From Deinococcales bacterium (GTDB lineage Bacteria; Deinococcota; Deinococci; Deinococcales; Deinococcaceae): a stretch of 15,535 nucleotides of DNA. Numbering within the stretch: position 1 is the first letter of the stretch; each line of letters starts with the position of its first letter. The notes beneath the pieces were generated by a model. That model was not told the origin of the DNA. It did no database searches and saw nothing but the letters and a program-made list of their open reading frames with translations. This document shows, in pieces, positions 1 to 7,334 of the stretch. The position numbers and the translations under genes were made by a program. Location of the stretch: positions 1-15,535 of the forward strand of contig JANYFS010000019.1 of assembly GCA_025359705.1 (NCBI GenBank), written 5' to 3'.

Positions 1-29
1 GAATACGCTATCCTCGAGCCTACCTAAAC

Positions 30-1379
30 CTACCCCTTCTCCCGCAGAGAATGCACCATTTTCCCGCCCCCCTCGAGCAGAATCTTGCCATTTTGGTAAA
101 CCACTCGCCCCCTCGAGAGGGTGGCCTGCACTTTGGCCTGCATCTGGTGGCCCAGATAAGGGCTTTGGCGGTGGCGGTAAAGCAAATCCGATGCCTCGAG
201 GGTATAGGGCGCATTCAAATCCACCAGGGTTAAATCCGCGTCCATACCAATTTCCAAAAAGCCCTTTTGCATCAATCCAAAGCGGCGGGCAGGGCGGTAC
301 GAAAGTAGCCTGCTGATCAGTAGCAGGGGGATTTCGCGGGCGTGGTGGCCTTCGGTCAGCATTAGCTCGAGGGTGGATTGTACCCCCGAGATCCCGCCCC
401 ACATGGCAAAAAAGTCGTCGCCTGTTTTCATGCTGGGCGGGGCAGGGGAGTGGTCGGAAGCGATCAAATCCAAATGCTCGAGCGCGGCCCAAAGCTGGGC
501 ATGGTCTAGGCTCGAGCGCAACGGCGGCGCACATTTGGCAACCGCCCCCAACCGCTCCAAATCTTCTTCGCACAACACCAAATAGTGCGGACAGGTCTCG
601 AGGGAAACTTTGACCCCTTTGGTTTGGGCCTCAGAAATCAGGGCTACCCCTCTGGCGGTGGAAACATGCACCACATGCAAGCTGCACCCTGTTTCGGCAG
701 CAAAAAGTAAGGCTTTGGAAATCGCCTCGAGTTCGGCAAGCACGGGGCGCGACTCCAGATAATCTTGGGCGCTGTGTTTGCCCTGTGCGATGGCGCGGCG
801 GGTCAGGGCAGCGGTTAAGGATTCGCTTTCGGCGTGCAGGGCTACAGGAACTTCGAGCTGAGCGGCAATTCGCATTCCCTCGAGCAAGGTGAGGTCGTCC
901 ACCGCTTTAAATTCCTCGAGGCCACTGTTGGACATAAACGCTTTGAAGCCCACCGCACCCGCATGGGCCAAGTCGGGCAAATGCTCGAGGTTGTCTGGGG
1001 TTAGGCCACCCCACAAGCCAAAATCCACCACCGACTTTTGCTCCATCAAGGCTTTTTTCTCGGCAAAACTGGCAGCGGTCAGCGTGGTCGGACTCGAGTT
1101 GAGCGGCATATCAAAAAACACCGTGCCACCCCCCGCCGCCAGTGCGCTCGAGCCACTTGAAATCCCTTCCCAATCGGCCCGCCCTGGCTCGTTAAAATGC
1201 ACATGCACGTCGATCATCCCCGCAAAAAGGTGTTGACCGGTGGCATCCCAGGTTTCTTTGGCGCTTTCCAAAATCTCGGGGGCAATCTGCACAATCTGCC
1301 CCCCCTCGAGCGCCACATCCCCTACCTCGAGGTGTGGGTCACGAACCAGTGTGGCATTTTTGATGATGAGATCTAGCAT
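30..1379 (-). CDS. allB: Allantoinase (AllB-type cyclic amidohydrolase)
   Basis: A 449-residue enzyme of the dihydroorotase/hydantoinase amidohydrolase superfamily, expected to hydrolyse allantoin to allantoate in the cytoplasm. The binuclear-metal set is complete: HVH at 59-61, a carboxylatable lysine in GFKAF (K146), H182 in LHAES, H238 in HVVHVS and D309 in ASDHSP. The sequence HFNEPGR after the first histidines and GGISGVQ near 328 are typical of allantoinases; dihydroorotases usually have HLREPG there. Length is normal. The ATG is preceded by GGAG (rc of 1387-1390) at 7 nt spacing. It lies 140 bp downstream of the CheA-like gene on the same strand, and an allantoate amidohydrolase and a PucR regulator lie nearby, which supports the allantoin assignment. 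A dihydropyrimidinase/hydantoinase is the main alternative. The gene carries 15 CTCGAG sites, often read as Leu-Glu. Confidence 0.87.
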   Translation of the reverse strand: MLDLIIKNATLVRDPHLEVGDVALEGGQIVQIAPEILESAKETWDATGQHLFAGMIDVHVHFNEPGRADWEGISSGSSALAAGGGTVFFDMPLNSSPTTLTAASFAEKKALMEQKSVVDFGLWGGLTPDNLEHLPDLAHAGAVGFKAFMSNSGLEEFKAVDDLTLLEGMRIAAQLEVPVALHAESESLTAALTRRAIAQGKHSAQDYLESRPVLAELEAISKALLFAAETGCSLHVVHVSTARGVALISEAQTKGVKVSLETCPHYLVLCEEDLERLGAVAKCAPPLRSSLDHAQLWAALEHLDLIASDHSPAPPSMKTGDDFFAMWGGISGVQSTLELMLTEGHHAREIPLLLISRLLSYRPARRFGLMQKGFLEIGMDADLTLVDLNAPYTLEASDLLYRHRQSPYLGHQMQAKVQATLSRGRVVYQNGKILLEGGGKMVHSLREKG

Positions 1380-1384
1380 GGTTT

Positions 1385-1390
1385 GGCTCC
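1385..1390 (-). promoter_or_regulatory. Ribosome binding site of allB
   Basis: The minus strand reads GGAGCC 5-8 nt before the ATG at 1379, a good Shine-Dalgarno match. It supports this start over internal methionines. Confidence 0.6.
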
Positions 1391-1406
1391 TTTTATTTCG
1401 TAGTTC

Positions 1407-1488
1407 GTTATTCGTTATCTGTTTTTTATTGTTTGTCGTGGTTATTCGTTATTCGTTATTCGTTATTCGTACAAAAGATTGTACAAAT
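1407..1488. repeat. Heptanucleotide tandem repeat (GTTATTC)n and a GTACAAA repeat upstream of allB
   Basis: Four perfect consecutive copies of GTTATTC fill 1441-1468. A further copy and a half (GTTATTCGTTATC) occurs at 1407-1419. Immediately beyond, GTACAAA occurs at 1469-1475 and again at 1481-1487 (12-bp period), the second inside the palindrome TTGTACAA (1479-1486). The block fills most of the AT-rich gap between the CheA-like gene and allB, and so sits in the allB leader or promoter region. I see no convincing -35/-10 pair here. Copy-number change could alter promoter or leader spacing; that is inference. Confidence 0.8.
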
Positions 1489-1519
1489 CAAGCTTTTTGT
1501 TACCCTCTTACCCTCAGCC

Positions 1520-3919
1520 CTACAGCAACCCCCTCAAGGTCTCGAGCAAAACCCGTTGGTCGAATTCCCCCTTTACAATATAGGCATCGGCCCCCGCCTG
1601 CGCCCCTCGAGCGCGGTCTTCGGGGCGGGCTAGCGAGGTAATCAGGATAATCGGCAGGTGTTTGAGTCGCTCGTCGCGGCGAATGGCCTCAGTCAGACCG
1701 TAGCCGTCCAAACGCGGCATTTCTACGTCTGAAACCACCAACTGCACCTCCTCGAGCGCTAAAATCTCTAGGGCTTGCCACCCATCCTCGGCAACCAAAG
1801 TGCGGTATCCTGCTGCCTCGAGAATGGCCCGCTCGAGGCTGCGACTGGTGATCGAATCGTCCACTACCAGTACTCGGGGCTTTTGGGCTTGCACACTCGA
1901 GCGCACAATCGGCAGGTTGAATGCGCCTTTGGTCAGGGTTCGTACCCCTCTGGCAAATAGTTCTGCCACATTGAGGATCGGAACCAGTGCGCCCGTACCC
2001 AGCATAGCAGCGCCTTGTAAGTGGCTGCTGCGGCTCAGTGGAAACCCCAAAGGTCGGATCACCACTTCTTGCTCCCCCACAAAACCCGTGACCCGCAGGG
2101 CCAAGCGGCGGTCTTCACGTTTGAGCAGCAATACCGATTGCCATTCCTCCTCGAGAATCGGTGTGGTGGTTTCGTTGAGCAGCACTGCCAAATCCAGCAG
2201 CGGCAGTGCGCGACCCTCGAGCGCAAAACTCAGTTGTCCCTCGAGCGAATACATTTGATTTCCGCGCAGTCGCACGGTTCTTTCGATCAAAACCGTGGGC
2301 AAGGCCAATACAAAAGATCCCACTTGCACCAGCAAAACTCGGCTGGTTGCCAGATTCATTGGCAAACGCAAGGTAAACCTCGAGCCAAGACCAAATTGGG
2401 ACTCCAGCTTTAAACTTCCGCCCAACAGCCCCACCTGCTGCCGCACCACATCCATGCCCACCCCGCGCCCCGAAAGGTCGGTGATGATCTGGGCGGTGGA
2501 AAAACCAGGTTCAAAAATCAGCTCGAGCAGTTCGGCATCGCTGAGGTTTTTATGTGCGCTGATCAGGCCGCGCTCCACTGCTCTCTCCCGAATCCGCTCG
2601 GGGTTCATGCCCGCGCCGTCATCCTCGAGCAGTACATCCACTTGGGTGGCCTGCAAACGCAGCTCGAGCCGAAGTTTGCCCTCGGGGTTTTTGCCAATGG
2701 CTTCCCGTGCGCTGGGGCTTTCGATGCCGTGATCCAGCGCATTGCGAATCATGTGCATCAGCGGGTCGCGCAGCCCCTCCAACACCTTGCGGTCGAGTTC
2801 AATTTCGCCGCCGCGCAGCTCGAGCCGTACTTTCTTGCCCAACTGTTGACACAAGTCACGTACCATCCGCTCGAGGGGAGGGAACAACTGGGCGGCAGGC
2901 AAGAGCCGCATTCCCATCACCTGATCTTGCAAATCGCTCGAGGAAATACGCAACCCCGCCAGATCTTGCAACAGGTTTTGCGACAACTGCTCCAGCCCTG
3001 CCAAATGTTGCAAAAACCGCCCCTCGAGGGTCTGAATCAAGCCCGATCCATCGCCAGATTTGCGACTCAATCGCTGCGCCCTCCACAACCTACGATCACG
3101 GCGCAGTTCCCTTGTTAAGCCTTGCAATTCTTTGTGCCGCTCGGCAATCCGAATCTGGCTGACTTTCATTTCGCCCACTTCCGCCAAAATCGAATCCAAA
3201 CTCGAGACCAAAACCCGCACCCGCTCGCCTTGATTTACATTTTGATTTGTATTTTGATTTGTATTTTGATTTACGCTCGAGGGAACCACATTTTGCACTT
3301 CATTACTTTGCACTTCATTACTTTGCACCCCAGAAAGATTCACAGGCTCGAGGGACATAATCATGCGCTCCCACAGCTTCAAATCCTCTTGCACTTGGGG
3401 TAAAGGCTGGCTGGGATTTTTCAAGTGTCGCTCGAGGGCCACTAGTGCTGCGGCCCACACATGACCGCAGATTTGGGCCGCGCCCCGAATGCGTTGCAAG
3501 CCAGTGATTTGCTGATCCCTCGAGCCTAAACCCTGTTCCAGTTGTTCGATAAATTCTTGCCGCTCGAGGGTAAAAGCCCGTGTCAGTTGCGCTTTAAACG
3601 GGGCTAGCTCGAGGCGTTGAATCAGGGTTTGGAAAAAAGGGTTAGAATTTTCAAATGGGGTAAGCTGCTCAAGGGTTTGGGGTGCAAAAAATCCTTCTGG
3701 GTCGGCTTCCAGCAAGGTATTTAGCCGCTCGAGGTTTGCTGTGCTGGGGTGTTCACAGATGCTGCACGCCACTCGTAAACGGTACAGCTCGAGGGCAAAA
3801 ACCTGCATATTATGTGCAGCAAAAGCCCCCTCCAGCGCAGCCAAGCGCGTCTCCAACTCGAGGGCAAGTTGGGCTTGCAATTGCTGTTGGAGTTCTGGGG
3901 GCGCTGCAAAAGTGGGCAT
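1520..3919 (-). CDS. CheA-type hybrid histidine kinase / response regulator with degenerate Hpt region
   Basis: A 799-residue cytoplasmic signalling protein. Residues about 1-190 are helical and Hpt-like, but where CheA has HTLKG the best aligned stretch reads QRIRGAAQICG (Q142), so no phospho-acceptor His is apparent. Residues 197-230 are a low-complexity linker (SNEVQ and NQNT repeats). About 240-350 is the dimerisation region. The kinase domain is intact: N-box RNALDHGIE (N393), G1 EDDGAGM (432-438), G2 GRGVGMDVV (484-492). A CheW-like domain spans about 526-657. A receiver spans 681-799 with acidic D687/D688, phospho-acceptor D731 in SDVEMPRLDGY, T761 and K783. The layout matches kinases of chemosensory or type IV pilus pathways, but no MCP, CheW or CheR gene is in the window. 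Phosphotransfer may use another Hpt protein, or the kinase may be regulatory. The start is the ATG at 3919; no good Shine-Dalgarno is seen, and a promoter lies close upstream. Confidence 0.85.
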   Translation of the reverse strand: MPTFAAPPELQQQLQAQLALELETRLAALEGAFAAHNMQVFALELYRLRVACSICEHPSTANLERLNTLLEADPEGFFAPQTLEQLTPFENSNPFFQTLIQRLELAPFKAQLTRAFTLERQEFIEQLEQGLGSRDQQITGLQRIRGAAQICGHVWAAALVALERHLKNPSQPLPQVQEDLKLWERMIMSLEPVNLSGVQSNEVQSNEVQNVVPSSVNQNTNQNTNQNVNQGERVRVLVSSLDSILAEVGEMKVSQIRIAERHKELQGLTRELRRDRRLWRAQRLSRKSGDGSGLIQTLEGRFLQHLAGLEQLSQNLLQDLAGLRISSSDLQDQVMGMRLLPAAQLFPPLERMVRDLCQQLGKKVRLELRGGEIELDRKVLEGLRDPLMHMIRNALDHGIESPSAREAIGKNPEGKLRLELRLQATQVDVLLEDDGAGMNPERIRERAVERGLISAHKNLSDAELLELIFEPGFSTAQIITDLSGRGVGMDVVRQQVGLLGGSLKLESQFGLGSRFTLRLPMNLATSRVLLVQVGSFVLALPTVLIERTVRLRGNQMYSLEGQLSFALEGRALPLLDLAVLLNETTTPILEEEWQSVLLLKREDRRLALRVTGFVGEQEVVIRPLGFPLSRSSHLQGAAMLGTGALVPILNVAELFARGVRTLTKGAFNLPIVRSSVQAQKPRVLVVDDSITSRSLERAILEAAGYRTLVAEDGWQALEILALEEVQLVVSDVEMPRLDGYGLTEAIRRDERLKHLPIILITSLARPEDRARGAQAGADAYIVKGEFDQRVLLETLRGLL
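3228..3330 (-). repeat. Tandem repeats encoding the kinase linker
   Basis: Within the CheA-like gene, a 12-bp unit (TTTGATTTGTAT on the plus strand) is repeated about three times between 3231 and 3272 and encodes the NQNT repeats. A 15-bp unit (about TTTGCACTTCATTAC) is repeated at about 3292-3330 and encodes SNEVQ repeats. They build the flexible linker between the Hpt-like region and the dimerisation domain. Confidence 0.8.
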
Positions 3920-3936
3920 AAAGGTTTCTGGTGTTC

Positions 3937-3965
3937 ATTATGGCCCTCGAGGGGGGTGCTGTCGA
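3937..3965 (-). promoter_or_regulatory. Probable promoter of the CheA-like gene
   Basis: On the minus strand, TCGACA (3965-3960) and CATAAT (3942-3937) are separated by 17 nt. Each matches five of six consensus bases (TTGACA, TATAAT). A transcript would start near 3930, about 11 nt before the ATG at 3919. That would be a very short leader, consistent with the missing Shine-Dalgarno. Confidence 0.5.
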
Positions 3966-4086
3966 ATGGTGGGTGGCCCTCGAGCTACTTTTTGCATAGC
4001 TGAATAAAGGTTTGGGTACGCTTAAGGTTTCCCCTCCGCTCGAGGGTTATTTTTCCCTTACACATCCCACAAAATCACATCTCTAT

Positions 4087-4121
4087 ATGGTGTTTGGGTT
4101 ACACTATTTCCAAAGTACAAT
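4087..4121 (+). promoter_or_regulatory. Probable promoter and operator-like inverted repeat of the allantoate amidohydrolase-pucR operon
   Basis: TACAAT at 4116-4121 is a strong -10 candidate, with TTGGGT (4094-4099) 16 nt upstream as a weak -35. Overlapping the -35 is an inverted repeat, ATGGTGT (4087-4093), a 7-nt spacer and ACACTAT (4101-4107), with one mismatch between the arms. This is a plausible binding site for the PucR encoded in the same operon, but the link is inference. An 11-bp tandem repeat (ATACCAGCAAC/ATACCAGCACC) follows at 4120-4141. Confidence 0.4.
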
Positions 4122-4143
4122 ACCAGCAACATACCAGCACCTT

Positions 4144-4150
4144 GCGGAGG
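4144..4150 (+). promoter_or_regulatory. Ribosome binding site deciding the allC start
   Basis: GCGGAGG ends 9 nt before the ATG at 4160. It marks this ATG rather than the longer in-frame start at 4094 as the true start. Confidence 0.65.
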
Positions 4151-4159
4151 TCAAATTTT

Positions 4160-5389
4160 ATGCTCGATCCCAAACGTACCGTTTCCGAACTCAAAGAACT
4201 TCGCGCCCTGACTGGCAACGAACAGGGGGCTTGGCGGGTAGCTTTTACCGAAACCTGGGCCAAAGCACGGGCCTGGTATCGGGCCAAACTCGAGGAATTG
4301 CCCGTAACCGTGCATCAAGACGAGGCGGGCAACTTGTGGGCCACGCTCGAGGGGGAATCCGAAAAAGAACTGTGGATTGGTGGGCATCTGGATTCGGTTC
4401 CTGCGGGGGGCTGGTTGGATGGTTCGCTGAATGTGCTGGCGGGCCTCGAGGTGCTGCGGGATCTGGTCAGCCGTGGCAAGCCGCCCGTTACCGTGCGTTT
4501 GGTCGATTGGGCCGACGAAGAAGGGGCGCGGTTCGGGCGCAGTTTGTTTGGGTCTTCGGCGGTATCGGGGTTTTTTGATCCCGCCCAACTGCGCGACCTG
4601 ACGGATCGTTACGGAATGCGGCTCGAGGATGCCCTCAAACAGTACGACATCGACATCGACCAGGCACTTTTGGCGGGCAAGATCAAGCAAAATGCAGCGG
4701 CCTACCTCGAGCTGCACATCGAACAAGGCCCCGTCCTCGAGGCGTTGGATTTGCCGATGGGGGTGGTGATGGGAACAAAAGGTGTAGAGCGGCACAGCAT
4801 TCACTTTGTGGGGCAAGCGGCCCACTCGGGTTCCACCCCGATGCAGTACCGCAAAGATGCCTTGGGTGCAGGTGCAAAATTGGCCCTCGAGATCCGTGAA
4901 ATTGCCAAAAAGCACTTGGACGCAGTGTGTACCGTGGGCAAAATCAGCGTCGAGCCTGGGATTGTCACCGCAATTGTGGGGGACTGCACCCTCAGTTTGG
5001 ATCAGCGCGACCTCAGCGCTGAAGTGTTGGCCCAAATGCTGCTCGAGGCACAACAAGCCAGCCAACGCTTTGCCCTCGAGGAAAACGTAACCGTGGACTG
5101 GAGCAAAATCTGGAGCATCGAACCGATCCCTTTTGACCCCGAATTGATCATGCTGGCGGAGCAAAGCATTCTGGAAACCTGTGGGGTTTCACACCGCTTA
5201 CCTTCGGGGCCACTGCATGACGCAGCCGAAGTCTCGAGGGCGGGAATACCTACGGTGATGCTGTTTGTGCAAAGTCTGGGCGGCATCTCACACAACAAAA
5301 TCGAGGATACCCAAGAAGAACATCTCGAGCTTTCGGTGCTGGCACTCAGTAATCTAACCCAGAAAACGTTATCTTGGATTGTTAAATGA
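4160..5389 (+). CDS. allC: M20-family amidohydrolase, probable allantoate amidohydrolase
   Basis: A 409-residue zinc enzyme of the allantoate amidohydrolase / N-carbamoyl-L-amino-acid hydrolase / ureidoglycolate hydrolase family. It probably converts allantoate to ureidoglycine with release of CO2 and ammonia. Metal-site motifs are present: GGHLDSVP (H76), a DG motif with D87, WADEEGARFGRS with adjacent acids at 119-121, LELHIEQG (H186) and GGISHNK (H378). The dimerisation-domain stretch around GQAAHSGSTPM (218-228) is also typical. The start is the ATG at 4160, because GGAGG sits 9 nt upstream (4146-4150); an upstream in-frame ATG at 4094 lies inside the likely promoter. It overlaps pucR by ATGA. 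Context (allantoinase, PucR) favours allantoate over N-carbamoyl amino acids, but the family cannot be split by eye. Confidence 0.8.
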   Translation: MLDPKRTVSELKELRALTGNEQGAWRVAFTETWAKARAWYRAKLEELPVTVHQDEAGNLWATLEGESEKELWIGGHLDSVPAGGWLDGSLNVLAGLEVLRDLVSRGKPPVTVRLVDWADEEGARFGRSLFGSSAVSGFFDPAQLRDLTDRYGMRLEDALKQYDIDIDQALLAGKIKQNAAAYLELHIEQGPVLEALDLPMGVVMGTKGVERHSIHFVGQAAHSGSTPMQYRKDALGAGAKLALEIREIAKKHLDAVCTVGKISVEPGIVTAIVGDCTLSLDQRDLSAEVLAQMLLEAQQASQRFALEENVTVDWSKIWSIEPIPFDPELIMLAEQSILETCGVSHRLPSGPLHDAAEVSRAGIPTVMLFVQSLGGISHNKIEDTQEEHLELSVLALSNLTQKTLSWIVK

Positions 5390-6153
5390 CCCCTACTTCC
5401 AATATGAAAACCGAACCCAACCCCAAAACCCTACCCACCTTGCGAAATATCTTGGCTATGCCCGAGTTTTTGGGCGCGGAATTGCTGACCGGTCACAGTC
5501 ACTTAGATGATGCGGTGGCTTGGGTGCATACCTCCGAAGTGCTGAACGTCAGCCGATTTTTAACAGGCGGCGAGTTGCTGCTCAGCACCGGCATCGAGCT
5601 GGCCCGCGCCACCGCACTCGAGCAAGACGAATACATCCGTTCGCTATCGAGCGCAGGGGTGCTGGGTATGGCCCTCGAGCTGGTGCAGGCGTTTCACGAA
5701 ATTCCTGCGGTGGTCTTGCGTTCCGCCAAAGCCCTGGATTTTCCGCTGCTGATTTTTCGTGAAGAAGTTCGCTTCACCGATCTGACCAAAGCCGCGCACG
5801 CCCGTATTTTGCGCCCCGCACCCGACCCGCAAGAAGGGGTGTTGCATGGTGTTTTGGAGTCGCTGCTCGAGACGGGTAGAGACAGTGCAGTGATCGAGAC
5901 CAACTTGGGGCCACTCTTGATTTTGCCCAACCGCCTGCGCCGTGTGTTGTTGCAAACCGTCGAAGCCTTGGTCAAAGCCCAATTCAACATCACCGAGGCC
6001 GCAAATCTGCTCGATTTGCGCCGTCAGAGCATTTATTACCGTATGGAGCAATTGAACGGCATGTTGGGAAATTTTGAATCCCTCGAGCGCCGTTTGGGAC
6101 TGTATCTGGCCCTCGAGCTGCTCAAGCGCCGCAATGGGGGCAAGCTCGTTTAA
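5386..6153 (+). CDS. Short PucR-type transcriptional regulator
   Basis: A 255-residue regulator. Residues about 17-140 match the PucR purine-catabolism N-terminal domain (LRNILAMPEFLGAELLTG, a central GGELLLSTG and the PLLIF core). Residues about 185-245 match the PucR C-terminal helix-turn-helix (NITEAANLLDLRRQSIYYRM). Typical PucR proteins are about 500 residues, with a GGDEF-like (CdaR) domain between these parts. Here only some 45 residues separate them, so this is a compact form. It starts in an ATGA overlap with the amidohydrolase gene, so translation is probably coupled; a second ATG at 5404 is possible. The likely role is regulation of allantoin/purine catabolism genes. Its TAA stop shares the palindrome TTAA with the stop of the convergent anmK. 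Confidence 0.83.
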   Translation: MTPTSNMKTEPNPKTLPTLRNILAMPEFLGAELLTGHSHLDDAVAWVHTSEVLNVSRFLTGGELLLSTGIELARATALEQDEYIRSLSSAGVLGMALELVQAFHEIPAVVLRSAKALDFPLLIFREEVRFTDLTKAAHARILRPAPDPQEGVLHGVLESLLETGRDSAVIETNLGPLLILPNRLRRVLLQTVEALVKAQFNITEAANLLDLRRQSIYYRMEQLNGMLGNFESLERRLGLYLALELLKRRNGGKLV

Positions 6154-7334
6154 GCCCTTGTGAGTTTGCCCGCAATTGCCGCTCGAGTGGCCCCCGTGCT
6201 GTGGGCTAGCACGTTGGGCCAGCCTTGGTAGGCGTAGTAACCCAACACTGCAAAAGCCGCTGCCTCTCGTGCGCTCGAGCTTTGCCCTAATTCCTCGAAG
6301 GTTTGGATCGGGATGTTCAGGCGGTTTCTTAAGCCCTCGAGCAAAAAGGTGTTGAAGCTGCCCCCACCCGCTAGCCATATTTCGTCCAAGCCTTTTGGGA
6401 TAATCCAGCGTTCATAGGCGCGGGCCACGCTTTGGCAGGTTAGGGCCGTTACTGTGGCGGCAAGATCGGCTGGCTCGAGGTGTTGCCAGCCGCTTAAATT
6501 TTGCAAATTCCAGTATTCGCGGCCCGTGGATTTGGGCGGCTCGAGCTGAAAATACGGATCACTTAACCAGCGCTCGAGCAAAGCGGTATCCACCGTGCCA
6601 TTGCGTGCCAAAGCTCCGCCATCATCGAAGGGCAATCCCAAAATATTTGCCACTTCGTCGCACAGTGCCATGCCTGGCCCCGTATCGAAGGCGACCACGC
6701 GGCTTGGCTCGAGGGAATGGAGATAGGTCAAGTTGGAGATTCCACCCAAATTATGAATGGCACGGCGTTTTCCTGCTTCGGCAAAGCGCAGCCAATCGGC
6801 AAAGGGAACCAAGGGCGCAGCCTCGCCGCCCAAAGCCAAATCGGAGGGGCGAAAGTCCGAGATCACATCCAGGCTCGTGCGAGCGGCAATGACCGCAGCC
6901 TCACCCAGTTGCCAAGTGGCCCGCTGGTTCCAACCCCGCGCCGCATCCAGACGGGGGATATGGCACACGGTTTGCCCGTGGTTGGCAATCAGGTCAGCAT
7001 GTGGGGATAGCTCGAGGGCGGCTCGAGCGTAACATTCGCCCAATTCAAAATGCAGTTGGGCCAGAGCAAAGGTATCCAATTGGTTTCGCATCGCTGCCAA
7101 AACCCGATCTTTCAATTCGCGCGAATAGGGGTGGTAGTGCTGGGCCAAAATAGTACCTCTGGGGGCGCTTCCTTGCAAAGCAGGCGGGATTTTGCCCCCT
7201 TGCCCCAACCTTGGAAAGCCCTCCAGCTCGAGCAATACCAGATCCACCCCGTCAGCACTGGTTCCAGACATCATTCCCAAAATGCGAGGACTCGGGTGTG
7301 GGGTGTGGGGTGTGGTGCGCTCGAGTGGGTTCAT
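6150..7334 (-). CDS. anmK: Anhydro-N-acetylmuramic acid kinase
   Basis: A 394-residue kinase that cleaves and phosphorylates 1,6-anhydro-N-acetylmuramic acid to MurNAc-6-phosphate, a step of peptidoglycan recycling in the cytoplasm. Family motifs appear in order: GMMSGTSADGVD (20-31), ANHGQTV (117-123), WQLGE (141-145), ISDFRPSDLALGGEAAPLVP (158-177, with the likely catalytic Asp D160), HNLGGISNLTY (194-204) and AFDTGPGM (215-222). Length is normal for AnmK. Residues about 41-60 form an insertion rich in Gly and Pro. The start overlaps the GntR gene stop by ATGA, so the two genes form one leftward unit. The following family step, the MurQ etherase, is not encoded in the window. Confidence 0.93.
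   Translation of the reverse strand: MNPLERTTPHTPHPSPRILGMMSGTSADGVDLVLLELEGFPRLGQGGKIPPALQGSAPRGTILAQHYHPYSRELKDRVLAAMRNQLDTFALAQLHFELGECYARAALELSPHADLIANHGQTVCHIPRLDAARGWNQRATWQLGEAAVIAARTSLDVISDFRPSDLALGGEAAPLVPFADWLRFAEAGKRRAIHNLGGISNLTYLHSLEPSRVVAFDTGPGMALCDEVANILGLPFDDGGALARNGTVDTALLERWLSDPYFQLEPPKSTGREYWNLQNLSGWQHLEPADLAATVTALTCQSVARAYERWIIPKGLDEIWLAGGGSFNTFLLEGLRNRLNIPIQTFEELGQSSSAREAAAFAVLGYYAYQGWPNVLAHSTGATRAAIAGKLTRA

Noticed and set aside
4094..4159. Longer start for the allantoate amidohydrolase gene.
   Set aside because: The extra 22 residues lie over the -35/-10 candidate and an 11-bp repeat, while GGAGG fits the ATG at 4160.
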